Assembly (NCBI RefSeq): GCF_036324505.1
Contig: NC_086366.1
Span: 17,748,927-17,812,926, forward strand
Direction: 5' to 3'
Length of the DNA: 64,000 bases
Source: Eleginops maclovinus
Lineage: Eukaryota; Chordata; Actinopteri; Perciformes; Eleginopidae
The position numbers and the translations under genes are program-made. Position 1 is the first letter of the stretch. The number at the start of each line of letters is the position of its first letter. Below, in pieces: positions 38,949 to 57,774 of this stretch. The notes under the pieces were generated by a model. That model did not search any database. It saw nothing but the letters and a program-made list of their open reading frames with translations, and had not been told where the DNA came from.

Positions 38949-39314
38949 TGTTATAGAATATCAGCAAGTGTTAAAAAATAAGAGACAGGGAGGAGATAGA
39001 GAGAGGACTCTTGGGATGAGCTAGCTAAACACTGCTGCTGTCACAGCGGGCCACAGGTTACAATGTGTGGTTGTGGCAACTAGCCTAAGCTGGCAAGAGT
39101 TAATGGGAAGCTGCAACCTCCCAGCTCTCTAATTGCTGTAGTAAGTGGTGGGTATGAAGATAAAAGGGAAAGGTGCGAGGCTAAATGTGTGAGGACTCAT
39201 AATGTTTGAGGTGCGGAGGGAGACAAATTAGCCTGTTGATAAAGGCAGCCATGGAGGGAATGACGGTGTGTTTGGAACATTGTTGCAGGTTGATTGATCA
39301 CCTTTCCAAAGCCA
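38949..39314. other. Unique spacer
   Basis: No gene or repeat is seen between the L2-like element and the next GT array. Confidence 0.5.
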
Positions 39315-40932
<1,618 letters not shown>

Positions 40933-40933
<1 letters not shown>

Positions 40934-41150
40934 ACAGCTCTGGGAAAAATATAGAGACCAGTCCAAATGTTTCTTAAATCTTTATCTCTACATGTATGCC
41001 ATTCCAGTGTGCTTTGAATTCCAACGCAGAAAATAAATGTCAGTTGTTTATAGAAAACAATTACAAAATTACAAATCATTTAACTGAAAGACATACCTAT
41101 AAATAATAAAACGAGAGAAAATGATAATGCTGAAGTGGTCCCTTCATTTT
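40933..41150. repeat. Short Tc1-type MITE, copy B
   Basis: The second copy of the repeat at 24.59 kb, in the same orientation. It starts TACAGCTCTGGGAAAAATAT and ends AAGTGGTCCCTTCATTTT, an imperfect inverted copy of the AAAAATTAAGAGACCATT end seen in copy A. TA lies immediately outside the CAGCTCTGG start, as expected for Tc1-type insertion. The two copies differ by small gaps and many substitutions, so they are old or diverged before insertion. No coding capacity. Confidence 0.75.
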
Positions 41151-41890
41151 ATTATAATATAACATATCACATTAAAAATAACATTTGTATTCGTCAATTA
41201 TTCCCAATATTTGCTGGTTTTAGCTTCTGAAATGTAAAGATGCTTTTTTTTCTCAGATTATCATTCAAAATTGCTTGAAATGTTTTGATAGTAATCCAGA
41301 ACAAAAGTTTGATCTTAAGGACGTCCAAATTACGGTAAAGAATTAATGGATAAATCTAAATATATAGTCAATGGAGAAATGATGAACAGAAATAGGTGTA
41401 AGCTGCATTTACTGGAGAAGGAAGTAAGCAGTGAGTTCACATCAGAGCCATCACTGACCCGTCGCTGAGTGCCTCTTTCCTTGAAGCAAGTCATGTCTAC
41501 GTACATATTCTAGGAAAAATTCTAATAAAAACAATATCCTTCCTCCGTATTTCACTGTAATGTTCACAGTGCCACACTTCTCAGTTTCTCAACATTGACC
41601 CTCACAGCTGCCAAAAAAAAGAAACATTTTTAATTTCTTTCTCACTTATCTTCCTCCGGTGCCTCCTCGCTGATATACAGTCTCTCCATGCCAGTATGCT
41701 GCGGGTTAACTTGTTGAAATGTGTAAACAAACACGCATCTGAACAGGGTTTAGTGTGCTGGTGATAGAAGTGAACTGCCGCTCCCCCCTTCCTCTCCCAG
41801 TGCTGTTATTTATGGCCTTGACTCTTATTAATGAGTGCAAAGAAGACCGATGGACTCACTCACCCACACCCATACCCACGCACATGCGCA

Positions 41891-41944
<54 letters not shown>

Positions 41945-44569
41945 GCAGAATGTACAAGACTGATGTAGTTAGCATTTCAAAGTTCACAAATGTAAATAAT
42001 GTCTGTAAGGTTGTTGTTTTTTTCCTGATTGAAATTACCGCTGTTAGAAGCACAGGATGTCAAGGTCGGGTTTTTTTTGGCAAGTACTTTCAAACATTGG
42101 ATCTGTATCATTTGGGAAAATAATAATATACTCTGTCTAATTGGTTTCTGTCTGGAAGAGATCCCCACCAATAAGCATTTATAGTTTGAGTCATTATTGT
42201 CAATTTATTGTGGTGAAAGCCAAAGAACTTCCATCGTCCACAAGCAAAGCAAAGAAGCAAACAGCAGATCACACATCCATTTTTTTGTTGTATTATGTGT
42301 GCTATAAGCCTTTGGATGAAAGGGATAATCAAATCACATACATTGAAATGAGACTGTCTTCCATTAGTAGGCTAATGGAGTATTTGAAAGCTACTCACAA
42401 TGATGGCACATCAGATAGATCCATACCAACAAGAACAAAGAATAGCTTTAATAAAACTGCTATTAGTGTTAATAGGGCTAGGCAAGGAAAGGGTATTATT
42501 GAAAGGGGGTAAGAGGCTCCATCTCCACACGGACAAATAATATTCCTTTTATGAGCTCTTGAAGATAAGTTCTTCAATACGTCTCCCTGTGCCACTCTGG
42601 GGCTGGTTTGGAGGGCACATTTGAGAACACACTGACAGGTCAGTAAAACATTTGACAAAGCTTCACAGACATGAAGGCAGATTTTCCTTCTCCATGAGTG
42701 TGGCAGCTTTCAGAAGGAACACAGATGATAAATTGGTCTTCTCTGACAACCGGGGGGAACACTACAAACTCTGGAGGCTGCAGAGCTCTCACTTTTCCTT
42801 CAAGGGAATCCTTTATTAGCCCCAAAGTTCCATCTCTCAATGGCAAAAGATTTAAGCCTATCCCTTTTTGGATTTCAAGCCTCACATCTCTGCATTATTC
42901 CTCCATCCCTGCTGGCCCTGATGAGAGCTGTCCACCCTCCCCAGGCGCCTGAAGCCCCATCTCTCCACTGTATCACCTCCCACCCAGCCCCACTCGGCAC
43001 AGTCCCTCCTCTGCTCTAATCTGTGATTCAAGCTCCACTGTGGGTTAATGCCATTGGACACACTCCCACCCGATTCCAAATCTCACCTCTGGAAACAGAT
43101 GAAGAGCATGTAAGATGGGTGGGGAAATGTGCAAGAGAGAGGCAGAGTAGGGTGGATCTCGCCGTACGCTACAACTCCAGAGCCGTGGAAGAAGCAGTGT
43201 GCAGGCTGTACGGAGGAGTAAATCAGGATTACTCTAGGGAAAACACCCCCCCACCGGTGATATGGGGATAAATGCTCTGCATGGCCCACGCAGGCTTTGT
43301 GTGAGACAGAGAACAGGTGACTGATCATAGCGGTGCAACAGGACGGGGGGAAATCTAAAAGAGTGCTCATGAGATTAACTGTTGCCGACTGCACATTGAT
43401 AAAAGAAAGCTTCTGCGAGTAAAATCATAGTTGTGAAAAAAAAAAAAAAAGGACCGTCAATTATATGATAAGTTTCAAGCCCCACAATGCAGCAGACCCA
43501 GGTGCAGGCCAGGTGCTGGTGGCATTAAGGCTAGCTAGAAGGACTGCTACAGCTGAAGGTAGAATCACCTTAAAACAATCAGAGGTGGCTGGATACACAC
43601 AAATCACTGCAGGTGAGCTACAAAACCAAATAAAACAACAATGTAGCAGAAAGCTTGCAATGCTTGAGGCAACTTGCAGAGGGACCTCACTTTTTGTTGT
43701 TGTTGTTGTTGTTAACTCTGGTGAGTGAGTGGGAGTTTTGCCCGGAGGGAATGTTTTTACCTCAGTTGGGGACTGTAACGCTCATAAATCTGCTTAAAAC
43801 TGGGACACCTCCATTTGAAATATAGGGCCATCAGCAACACATAAAGTATGCCATCTAAAGTACAACTTCTTAATGGAGGCATTAGAGGAAAAGTCTGGTG
43901 AGATATTCTATATACTTTTTTCTTGTAAACAAATCCTATGAATAGACCAAGCTGAGAAGTATTTCTTGTGTATACAAGTTTGATGTAAGTTATTCGCAGT
44001 GCCATTGACGTCTATTGTTGACGCAAACTATTAGGAACACATAAGCAGGAGAAAAATAAATACTCTCCAAACATGAAGCTAAAAATGTTCCCCAACAAAC
44101 AACTTACGCCTTTCTTGCTAAAGAAATACAGCGATTATTTTAGATTATTGAGCTAATTATTATAAAAATCAAGCCACAGAAATTTGAAGAGAAGTAATAA
44201 GAAAAGCACTGTTGGTTTTGGTCTTAACAATAGGAAAATATAGAATAAAACCAGCATTATTGTATAAGATCAACAATTGATAGTACTCAACTTATTGAGT
44301 TCTTACAAGGCTCGATTATTTTATTACATTTGATAACGCACTGCATTGTTTCCAATACAATATGGGGTATATAATTTCCCAAAGTGCCTCCACAACCCCA
44401 AAAATGTACCTGGTTGCATCGCATTATTTATTTAATTACAAACCGTAGTTAATTGTACTTCGCTGTAAAATATGTAATCTTAACTCTTACATTCTGTTAT
44501 TGTATACTTCATTCTACTACATGTTCATAGAACGCTGCATATACTTGATCACTTTCATCATGCCAGGCA
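41151..44569. other. Unique non-coding DNA with short simple repeats
   Basis: No gene is seen. A (CA)22 array lies at 41895-41938, a poly(A) run at about 43436-43450 and a (TTG)6 run at 43695-43713. The block at 42540-43260 has higher GC and may be a conserved element; its frames (84 and 82 codons) resemble no family. 43.8-44.6 kb is AT-rich. Confidence 0.5.
41895..41938. repeat. (CA)22 microsatellite
   Basis: A pure CA array of 44 bp on the plus strand, preceded by imperfect CA-rich sequence from about 41862. Confidence 0.95.
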
Positions 44570-44745
44570 TATTTTAGCTTATTATTTCTTCTTCCATTTT
44601 ATTACTTTTTTGTCTTGTGTCCTTTTATAATATGTTGCACTGTTGAAGGAGCTCGGGACCTCAGATGTTCAATGAAATAACTACACTGTAGCGACTGTGC
44701 ACATGATAATAAAACCCCTTGAACCTTGAGCCTTGAAATTAACAA
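44570..44745 (+). mobile_element. LINE-like 3' tail
   Basis: The stretch ends with ATGATAATAAAACCCCTTGA followed by ACCTTGAGCCTTGAA, and has TTGAAGGAGCTCGGGACCTC upstream. This resembles the common fish LINE 3' end in which a segment ATGACAATAAA is followed by short TTGAATC-like repeats. No coding sequence is left, and the 5' boundary is a guess. Assignment to a clade is not possible by eye. Confidence 0.45.
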
Positions 44746-45147
44746 AATGCTTCTTGTTCGGATGAAAAAATAATCACAATGTATGCCATTACAAAAACCA
44801 AGATAAAAAACAAAGACAGGAGGAGAGCTGTAGGAAAATGGAAACATGCACATGGGTTACGTGGTATAAGGATCAGTCTCTTCTCTCATCATAATTGCAC
44901 ATGACATTTAATTGTGCGAGTAGCGTGTGTTTAATCAGATGTATCCTCGAGCATCTAATTACTCTTTGACAAGAAAAAAAGATTCAAGAGCAAACAAGCC
45001 TTCATTTGTTCTGTGGTGTAAACACACAGTTCACCCCTACGTACTTTGTGTAGAGTAATCCCTCAAAGGCAGGTTAATGTGGCTGAATTGCAGTTGCCTT
45101 GTCTGCATTCCTATACGACACACAGAAAAGGTGGCTGGCTTTTTGTG

Positions 45148-49757
<4,610 letters not shown>

Positions 49758-52700
49758 TTTTTTTTTTTTTTGTACGGTAACTAAAGCAACCAGCTTTGAC
49801 CTTGGTTGATCAGGTGAAACACATTCTGAGACACTGTCATTACTCAGCATTAGCAGCTGGGCTATTGAGAGAAGATGCTCCAGCATACATCCTGACTCAA
49901 GCCACTACCCCCCTGTTTAGCTCTTCTGAAAGACTCATCTATGTACAAAAAACTACACAAATGTATGCTTCAAATAGTTTGTTATGTTTCATATGATCTT
50001 CTGTTTCCTATTCTAGCAAAATAGGAACTGATTCAGACCAGAGATTGTTTGTGAACACTCAAGTAACAGGTATCGAGTTTGTCACCAAGAGTCTGAGTGG
50101 TTTCTATTTTTTAGTTATACAACCAAATGGTTACGTTTAGTTGCTAAATTCTAACTTGAACAGTACATAGTGTGTATGTATACAGGATGGTTTTGTGAGT
50201 GGGAAGTGAGCGAGATGAAAAAGAAAAAGGTGAGTAAAAATAGTTGAGAGAATAAGGACACGATCCAAGAGTGAATATCAGTGTCTGGGTGGTGTGAACA
50301 ACAGTAGCTTCATCTGTCCTGGGAGGAGCCATGGAGACACAGGGATGCTGCTGGTTAACTTCTCAGCCTCCTCCAAACATTAATTAGTACCCAGAGGAAA
50401 AAGGGAAGGGGAACTGGAACAGAGGAATGGTGAGGAAGTTGACTTGGGGGGGTTAGAACTGGGATCCCCTAATGGCAGGTGCAGCACGGTTCATACTCTA
50501 GAGGAACCAGCACCAGATGAAGATCCTGCTCTAAAACATGATGCTATCCTTTCTGTTATTGCTCAGGGAAGATTCAGCTTGTTTTTGATTTCCACAATTA
50601 TTCAGATCCTCACAGCCATACATTTAACAAGATGTTTGTTTTAAAGAGTTATGCTGTCAAGATGTACCAGAAATTAATAACTTTCCTTAAAATAATTAAT
50701 ACATTAATTATTAAATCGTTTTAGCCTGGTTTGAACGTTTGAACTTTAGTTGACAGAAACAGCAGTCATTTATTATGCCTCAACGGCGTGATTTTAAAAT
50801 GAGTTTTACTTTAACATACTTTATTTCAAACTTTATAACTTACTGTAACCGTTACGTACTTTATTATCTCTGCTCTGCTTTTGTCTTGTAGACCTTTAGA
50901 GTTGTTTTGAGCCGGCCTTGAATGTTTTCTCAGAGATAAAACAAAGCTTGTTGAAGAAGTTTTTAAGTTTCAGTGCTCCACATATTCTGAGCAGAAGTGC
51001 TTCAGATCTGACAGCTTTTATTTTAAAACTTTTATTTGTCTCTGCCTTTTATCCCATTTGAGGCTATTTATCCTGGATGTTACTGCACCTATGGTATGAT
51101 ACTTAAATTCCCAGAGGAACTTCTACAGTGGACAGTGGTATAGCACTGATTGAACCTGGCAGTTGAAGATGCAAATGTGTGTGCAAGTAGGAAAAAAAAG
51201 TGCTCAGTCAACAGACCTTGGGTAAATAAGCGCTTAAAAACATTTCAAAGAAAGAAGTTATTTTAAGAAACACAAACCTGGACTGATCTAAAATACATCT
51301 TCAGCATAGCAATCATTCTTAGGTGCTCTTTTAACTGTTTACATACTAATACTGTCACTTTATTGTCAAAACGTACAGGACCAGAGTTTCACCTTCCAGA
51401 CCCATAAAACTATCCTCCACACTCATGTTGATTACCACCTTGTCAACAGTAGTGCATATTGAATATATTTTTTTCTAGAGTTCTATCTAGCTACAAATGT
51501 ACGGGATGTTTGCCAGCTGTAATCAGTTTCCATCAGACGCTTCACACAGCTTTGATCATGAGTCAAACAGAGATGAAGCTGAGATCAAATAAAACTGTAT
51601 AATCCAAACACCAACACAATTTAAGGTACATTTCTGTACGTAAAGTATAACGAGCCATAATTGCCTCATGCCAAAACATAAAAGGAGAGAATAATATATT
51701 TTTAAAAGAGTCGTCAGAATACAGATCGGTCGGGAGCAGTGTGGGGTGCTATGTTTATATGTGGTGTGTGTTTTAGATTAAGCACCCCACTGTACGCTTG
51801 TGTTTATGTGTGTGTTTTTAAGTGTTTTATGTATGAGGGGGCTACAAAACGAGTTAATAAACTGTCACACTTGAAAATGAAGACGGCTCTCGTTAAAGTG
51901 ATAATCAGAGGGAACATCCTGACACAGATAAATCTAAATGGACCAATGTTGTTTAATCTCAGAAAGCTTACAAATGGTGAATTAGAGCCATTAAAGACTA
52001 TAGGAATATAGATAAGGCTTAGAGGAAATGCTGGAGTTGAGATCATCAGCATCCCAAAGGCAACATTTCTTTTTCAAGAATAATTAAGCCTTAATTTATT
52101 AGGAACAAGGGTGTATCCCCAGTAATTATCACCCTCAGTATTAGACTCGGCAAGACTGCATGAAAGCATTTTGTCTTATGCGCTCGTGTTTTAATATTTT
52201 GCCGATTTTTAAAAAGACACCCAAATGGCGTTATGAACCTAATCCTGTCATGCAAAATGACACCCTCATATGCCATCTGTTTAAATACAGTAAATCTGGT
52301 TTAACATAACCAGCTGATTATGAAAAGATAGTAATCCTATAAATTGGGGCGATGAGAGAGACCAATATCTTTAAATGAAAACTGTCGCTCAGCTTCAGCG
52401 CTCCATGTTAATTTTTGGCAGATAGGGTGCATGTATAGCCTAATGATGCTTAGGATAATTTCCCATTTGTTTGAAGTGTTTCATGGATTCAGGTACAATT
52501 TCCATTAAACTGGGTCACTCAACATGTAACGGAATCCTGGATATGCTTACAGTCAAGCGATGGAAAGCGGCAGCAGTGAAGCACATTATTAGCTACCTGC
52601 TGCCAATGAGTTACTGTAAACACCAGAAATGGAGGTGAAAGGAGGGGATGGGGGTGTTGGGGGATTGTGCAATGTATTATCCTCCGGCAATTAGCCAGGA

Positions 52701-53134
52701 AAAGCTACAGGCTCTTTGATTGGGGGATGTTTAAAAATGGAAGAGATAAGAGAGAGCCATAGATGTAGCAGCCTTTCCTCATGGTAGACACTGGCTGCAG
52801 GCGCAAGAGATAGCAAAAGCCCTGATAGTCTCCCAGTCAGACGGAAAGACCCAGATAGGCAGTGCTGAACTGATCCACGGCTGATAACTCCTGTCAATCA
52901 GGCCTCGGGCTTGATTAATACATGCAGCTCATGGGAATATTAGGCCAAATGGGAAGTTTGATGTGAAGGGTTACAGAGAATTAAGTTATGGAGGATGAGT
53001 AGAGGAGATACAGTAAGGATGTGTCTCTGCTAATGACGAAGAGTGAAAGAGAAACATGGTTCAACTCTTGGAGGGAGTGGCGAGATCGTCATGGGTGAGG
53101 CATTTTGACTGACTCACCCCGGTCATGTCAGCTT

Positions 53135-53146
53135 GGGTCAAGGTCA
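53135..53146 (+). promoter_or_regulatory. Nuclear-receptor direct repeat (DR0 / ERR-type site)
   Basis: GGGTCAAGGTCA is two half-sites in direct repeat without a spacer, the arrangement preferred by NR6A1 (GCNF). It also contains TCAAGGTCA, the extended half-site bound by ERR and SF-1 type receptors. It lies in a balanced-composition block. Only the motif is seen; binding is inferred. Confidence 0.3.
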
Positions 53147-56100
53147 CAGCGAATCTGTCACTGTCTTATGGTTTCAATCACAATTCTGATGAGGGACTTG
53201 GTACTGTCTATAACCCCTGCCCTTCACTGTCATGTTTGAAGTCCATCTTTTTGGATCATGGCCGCAGGGACATCTTCACTTAAGTTCACTTCCCTTTTCA
53301 ACCCATTTAAACCTAGAGCGATTGCTGTATAGACACCAGGTCTATACTTCACGCCAGAATGTATAAGCATGAGAAATATTAATAAAGCAGCTCATAATCT
53401 AAAATTCAGTAGATCAATGATTTATACACGTTTGGCCCACACCGATTAACAAACCTTTTATACTAAAGTGACACCTGATTTTGAATACTAACTAGCTTAC
53501 CAGCGTGGTTTCTAAACAGCCAAATGGAAAAATGTGAGCTGAGCAATATACCCCATTTCAAACTGGTATTAAAATGTGGTCTCTGCCAGAGAGCCTTATC
53601 TTGACTATGACATCAGATGATGGGTCTTTGCATGAGTCTTGGCATTCATAATTGCTCTCGTTATCACATTTCTGGCTGTATAATGATCAGATCTCAATAT
53701 GCAGATTAGGTAGACGGAGCTGATGGATTTGGTGGTCCCAGGTCAAGGGCAGTGAAACTATTTACTGCCAACAAAACAACACGTTTACTCCATGCATCAA
53801 TTTCAACAACTTGACTGCACTTTGAAACAATATTCTGGTAACTACTAATAGCTTTTTGACTGACACAGCAAGGTGACCTTGCCATATCTTGGTGGGAGTT
53901 TTTATCTCGAACATTTTATTTCTGTATTTTTGGCATTTCCAAAGAAACAGATTATTGGCCGAACCGCCTCCAGATAATGTTGGATCAATTCGACCACATT
54001 CTGAATGCAATGTGTGTCTGCATTAATGTGCATGTTTCCATATCCAGATAGAGATTGTATGATAATGCCAGATGTGAACGGGGTAGAAAAAGAAGACACT
54101 TATGGAAGATCACAAAGAAAACAAATGCTTTATATACCTGCTCAAACAGATGTCACATCCTTAGTTCCATTACTGCTAATTCTATCCAGATTCTCCACAT
54201 CCCCAGCTAGCAAAACATGCCCCAAGCACTCCTATTTACTGTTATGCCATTGGTTACGGCGGATAGGAAGCGTTTTATGTACTGTAAGACAAACATTCCT
54301 GTGTTCTGCACAAATGAAAAGTTAAAAGATGTCAACGCATCCAAGCACATAGCCTTGTTCACCCACACACTCTGTCTGCAGTGAGAATGTCAGTAAAGCA
54401 AACTTTCCAACTTATGAAAAAGACATTTGATAATAACGAAACAGAACTGATGTACTTTTGGCATTTCTCAGGAGTCCATGACATCTGAACCCAAACAGAA
54501 ACTGCTGTTAAGCTTGTATTGATTATTTTAAAGCTTACCCCACCATGTTTTACCAGGTGTATTCAATCCACAACTGTCCTTGAAGCCTTGTACTTGAAGT
54601 CAGAACACACAGACAAATCCCTCCTATATCCCATCCCTTCTTTACAGTGTTAACCCTAATGACCCTAGTCAGAGAGGAGCGAGAAAGTAATTCTGTGTAA
54701 CTTTTTAATGTCTGCTTCTGATTAAGATAAAGCCAGCTTGTCTCGTCTTTAGTGATTCTCCTTCCCACTTCCCTCTGGAGCCAATTTTGTTTGGTTGGGA
54801 ACAGTCGTAGATAAAGCTGAGAGCTGACGAGTTCTCTAATCTGAGGAGCCGTGTTGGAGCAGTCGGGGTGATGTGGGGGAGTAGTGTGCTCTCAGAGCAT
54901 GGACAGATAAAAAAAAGGCTTTGATTGGGATCAGGAGTTTGATGCTGGGTATAAGATAACAAAGACAGCGTGTTGTTCCAGTGGGACGGGGTTGAGGATA
55001 AAACCACCCCTTTGCCTCTTTAATTCAAGCCAACAAAATCATTGTGAGGGAAATGTGGACTTTTGAAGATGACAAGTGTTGAGAACCTTTATGTTCTCCC
55101 TCTCAGAAGAGGTATGCTATGAGAAAGGGGTACGCAGCTAGGCTCTCTACCTGAAACTAGTCACTAAAAAAACTCCATTGAGCAAGAGCACATGGGCGTG
55201 GTCCTATTACTATTTTTATATTATTCTGGTGACCAAAGGGCAGTAACTCAGGTAGGCAAAAGTGCCATTTTATGATGCAAGCAGTAGCTATATCATTGCA
55301 ATTCTGCAAAGCCCGGCACAAGAAGAAACCTTTGGCACCACAAAATCACCAGAACAGTACTATGCAGCCAAATATCACTTGCCTCAAAATACCTCACATG
55401 CAATAATTGTATTATATTATTATTTTAATATTAAATGCCATTATTTCAACCGTCATTTTCTCTAAAATATATTTATTTTTTAATTGTGTGTAAAAATACA
55501 CAATTCAGGAGGATAAATGAATTAAAAAACCAAGAGAAAGTATATTTATTTCTCCCTTATCAAAACCAGTGTGATGTTTAGTAACTATTACCAATCAAAG
55601 GATCAAAGAGTAATACTGGATTATTTACTACAGCGTAGCTGTACAGAGTAAATATAGTTGCTGTGTACCAGGAAGTCCAGTTGCTTTCCCTCGACGCTCA
55701 CTGAAGTAATGCATTACAGCACATACAATAAAATATTCATATGTGATCATGATGGCCTATTTACAGGGGCACCACACCTTATTCATTGCAGCCACCATAC
55801 AGTGCAGAAGAGTGGATAGAAGACATTCGGGCCTCATTTCACACAATAAGCCACTCTGTTACCATCTGTTCGGAAATCTAAAGTTATTTTAAGCCACAGA
55901 ACAAACAGTACCAGTATGATGAACACAGTATGTATTGTGCACCTGCATCTGCGTGACATATGGGTCAGAAATATGTATTAACTTTAGTGAAGTCAATGCT
56001 TACCTTAATAAATGTTGAGGTAAATATTAATTTGACGTATGTATCATTACAATATAATTAGAATAATTAGACATCAAAATAAAAAACTAATGAGTAGTGA

Positions 56101-57723
56101 TAAGAATATTCAGATTAGGCATCACGTTCTTAGAAACGCTGCACTTTTAAGGTTCAAGGCTGTCGGTAGGTTGTTCTTCCATAATATCCCCATCATTAGA
56201 TTCACCTGTGGTCGCAAACTGTCAACCCACATCTGCTCATTCATCTGTTTGTGTCAAAGTCTTTCCTCTCAGCTGTTACTGTAGGCTGCCACAGAGAGGA
56301 GATTGGGGGCATGTGTGGGCACGGATGAAATTATCTTCATTAACTGGAACAGTGCTCCAATATGCTAATAGCGTCTTCTTAATCACAAACGCATGTTGAC
56401 TGCAAAAAGATTTTGACGGTATCGACAATTCGGATAACTGCATGTCTGAAGCGCTCCAACTAAGTGCTGGAAACATTTTAAGCGTTATCAGCAACAGACG
56501 TGAGAACATTTAATTTTTTGTGAGGTGAACGCTCTGCAGTTTCCTTCCCGGCTCTTCGCTGCATAACACCTCTCCTGAGCTACGTTTACGAGCAGTGACA
56601 CTCTCCACCAGCTTTCCATGGCTCCTCGGAGACCCTTCTTTGCTATGCACGTGTAACGGAGCATCAAGTTCAGCCTGATGATTGTGCATGATATAAAGTG
56701 CGGTGCCCTCCTTTCATTTGGATGAGCAGGTGTTTTTCAAACTAAGACTAGCTTGTCAGAACCTAAAATAGGATGACAAAAAGCGTGTTGACAGAGTTGA
56801 CTAGATAATAAATGTCTATTTATAGACAAGACAAAGCTATTCAGACCATCAAGAACAGAACAGAGAAACACAAACACTTTAATCTCTACCAAAGGGTCCA
56901 GTTGTATTCCTCAGGAAAAAACATTTGTTCCGCCGCAGAAATTTAAGAGTTTGTCCAAACAGCAGGTTATAGCATATTTAAATCTTCCGGCTCTATTCAG
57001 TACTGAAGCTACAGTAAAGGATAAGAGCTTCTCAGGGAGCCAGACAGCCATTCTTCTTCGAAATTTGCATATCCTACTGAGACAAGCTTGGCTTCAGATT
57101 CAAAAGGACAGAAAAAGAAGCAAACACATACAAAAGCAACGCTCATTCAATCAGCATTTATGTTTGAATAATCCAAGGCTCTGTGTCTCAAATATTCTGC
57201 CATGGCAATGAGTGTAGGCGTCCTTATTTGCTGTATAGCACTTAAATAGCATTTAATGGATGGTATGGTTGGTATTGTGAATGAATGAAGAGATTAAGAC
57301 ATGACTAATTTTGTAACACACTCTAGGAGTACAGCATCATGGCTGTTTCTTTTCTGATTGAAAAAAGAAATTGAGCCAAGAGGTGATGTTGCTGACTGAT
57401 TCATTCCTGGGCTATAAGGCTCTTAAAAAGAGTTTGCAGAGTTGCATGTTGTTGCTATCATGGCAGTGATGCACTGGTGCTGATCCCTAAATGAGATTTC
57501 ATCCCCTGCTCCATGGATTAGAGTGGTGAAAAGATTCAGCTGTAACATGTTATCTACTCCACATGAAAAAAGAGGGGAAAGAAATCACGGTTTTGAGACT
57601 GTGATATGTCTGTTGCGGTGTTACAATGCTCTCCACACGCACTCTCTTACATTTCAAGGTTTGTTGTAACAAATGAAAGCGCCGGGAGGAAGAGTCAAGA
57701 GCGTTGACACAGGGCTTACTTAC

Positions 57724-57774
57724 CTCAGTCAAGTTTTGAGACAAGCTTTCTTCCATCGTCTCTGCCTTCTCACA
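57724..57774 (-). other. Candidate 51-nt exon (17 codons)
   Basis: On the minus strand, a pyrimidine-rich stretch ending TTGACAG precedes 51 bases that read CEKAETMEESLSQNLTE and are followed by the near-ideal donor GTAAGT. The length is a multiple of three and the frame is open across it, so it could be a cassette exon; the internal Met could also make it a first coding exon. I do not recognise the peptide. Chance alone produces some such arrangements in 128 kb of both strands, so this is a lead, not an annotated gene. Confidence 0.22.

Noticed and set aside
42141..42512. 123-codon plus-strand frame
   Set aside because: Starts at TTG and resembles no family; no supporting signal.
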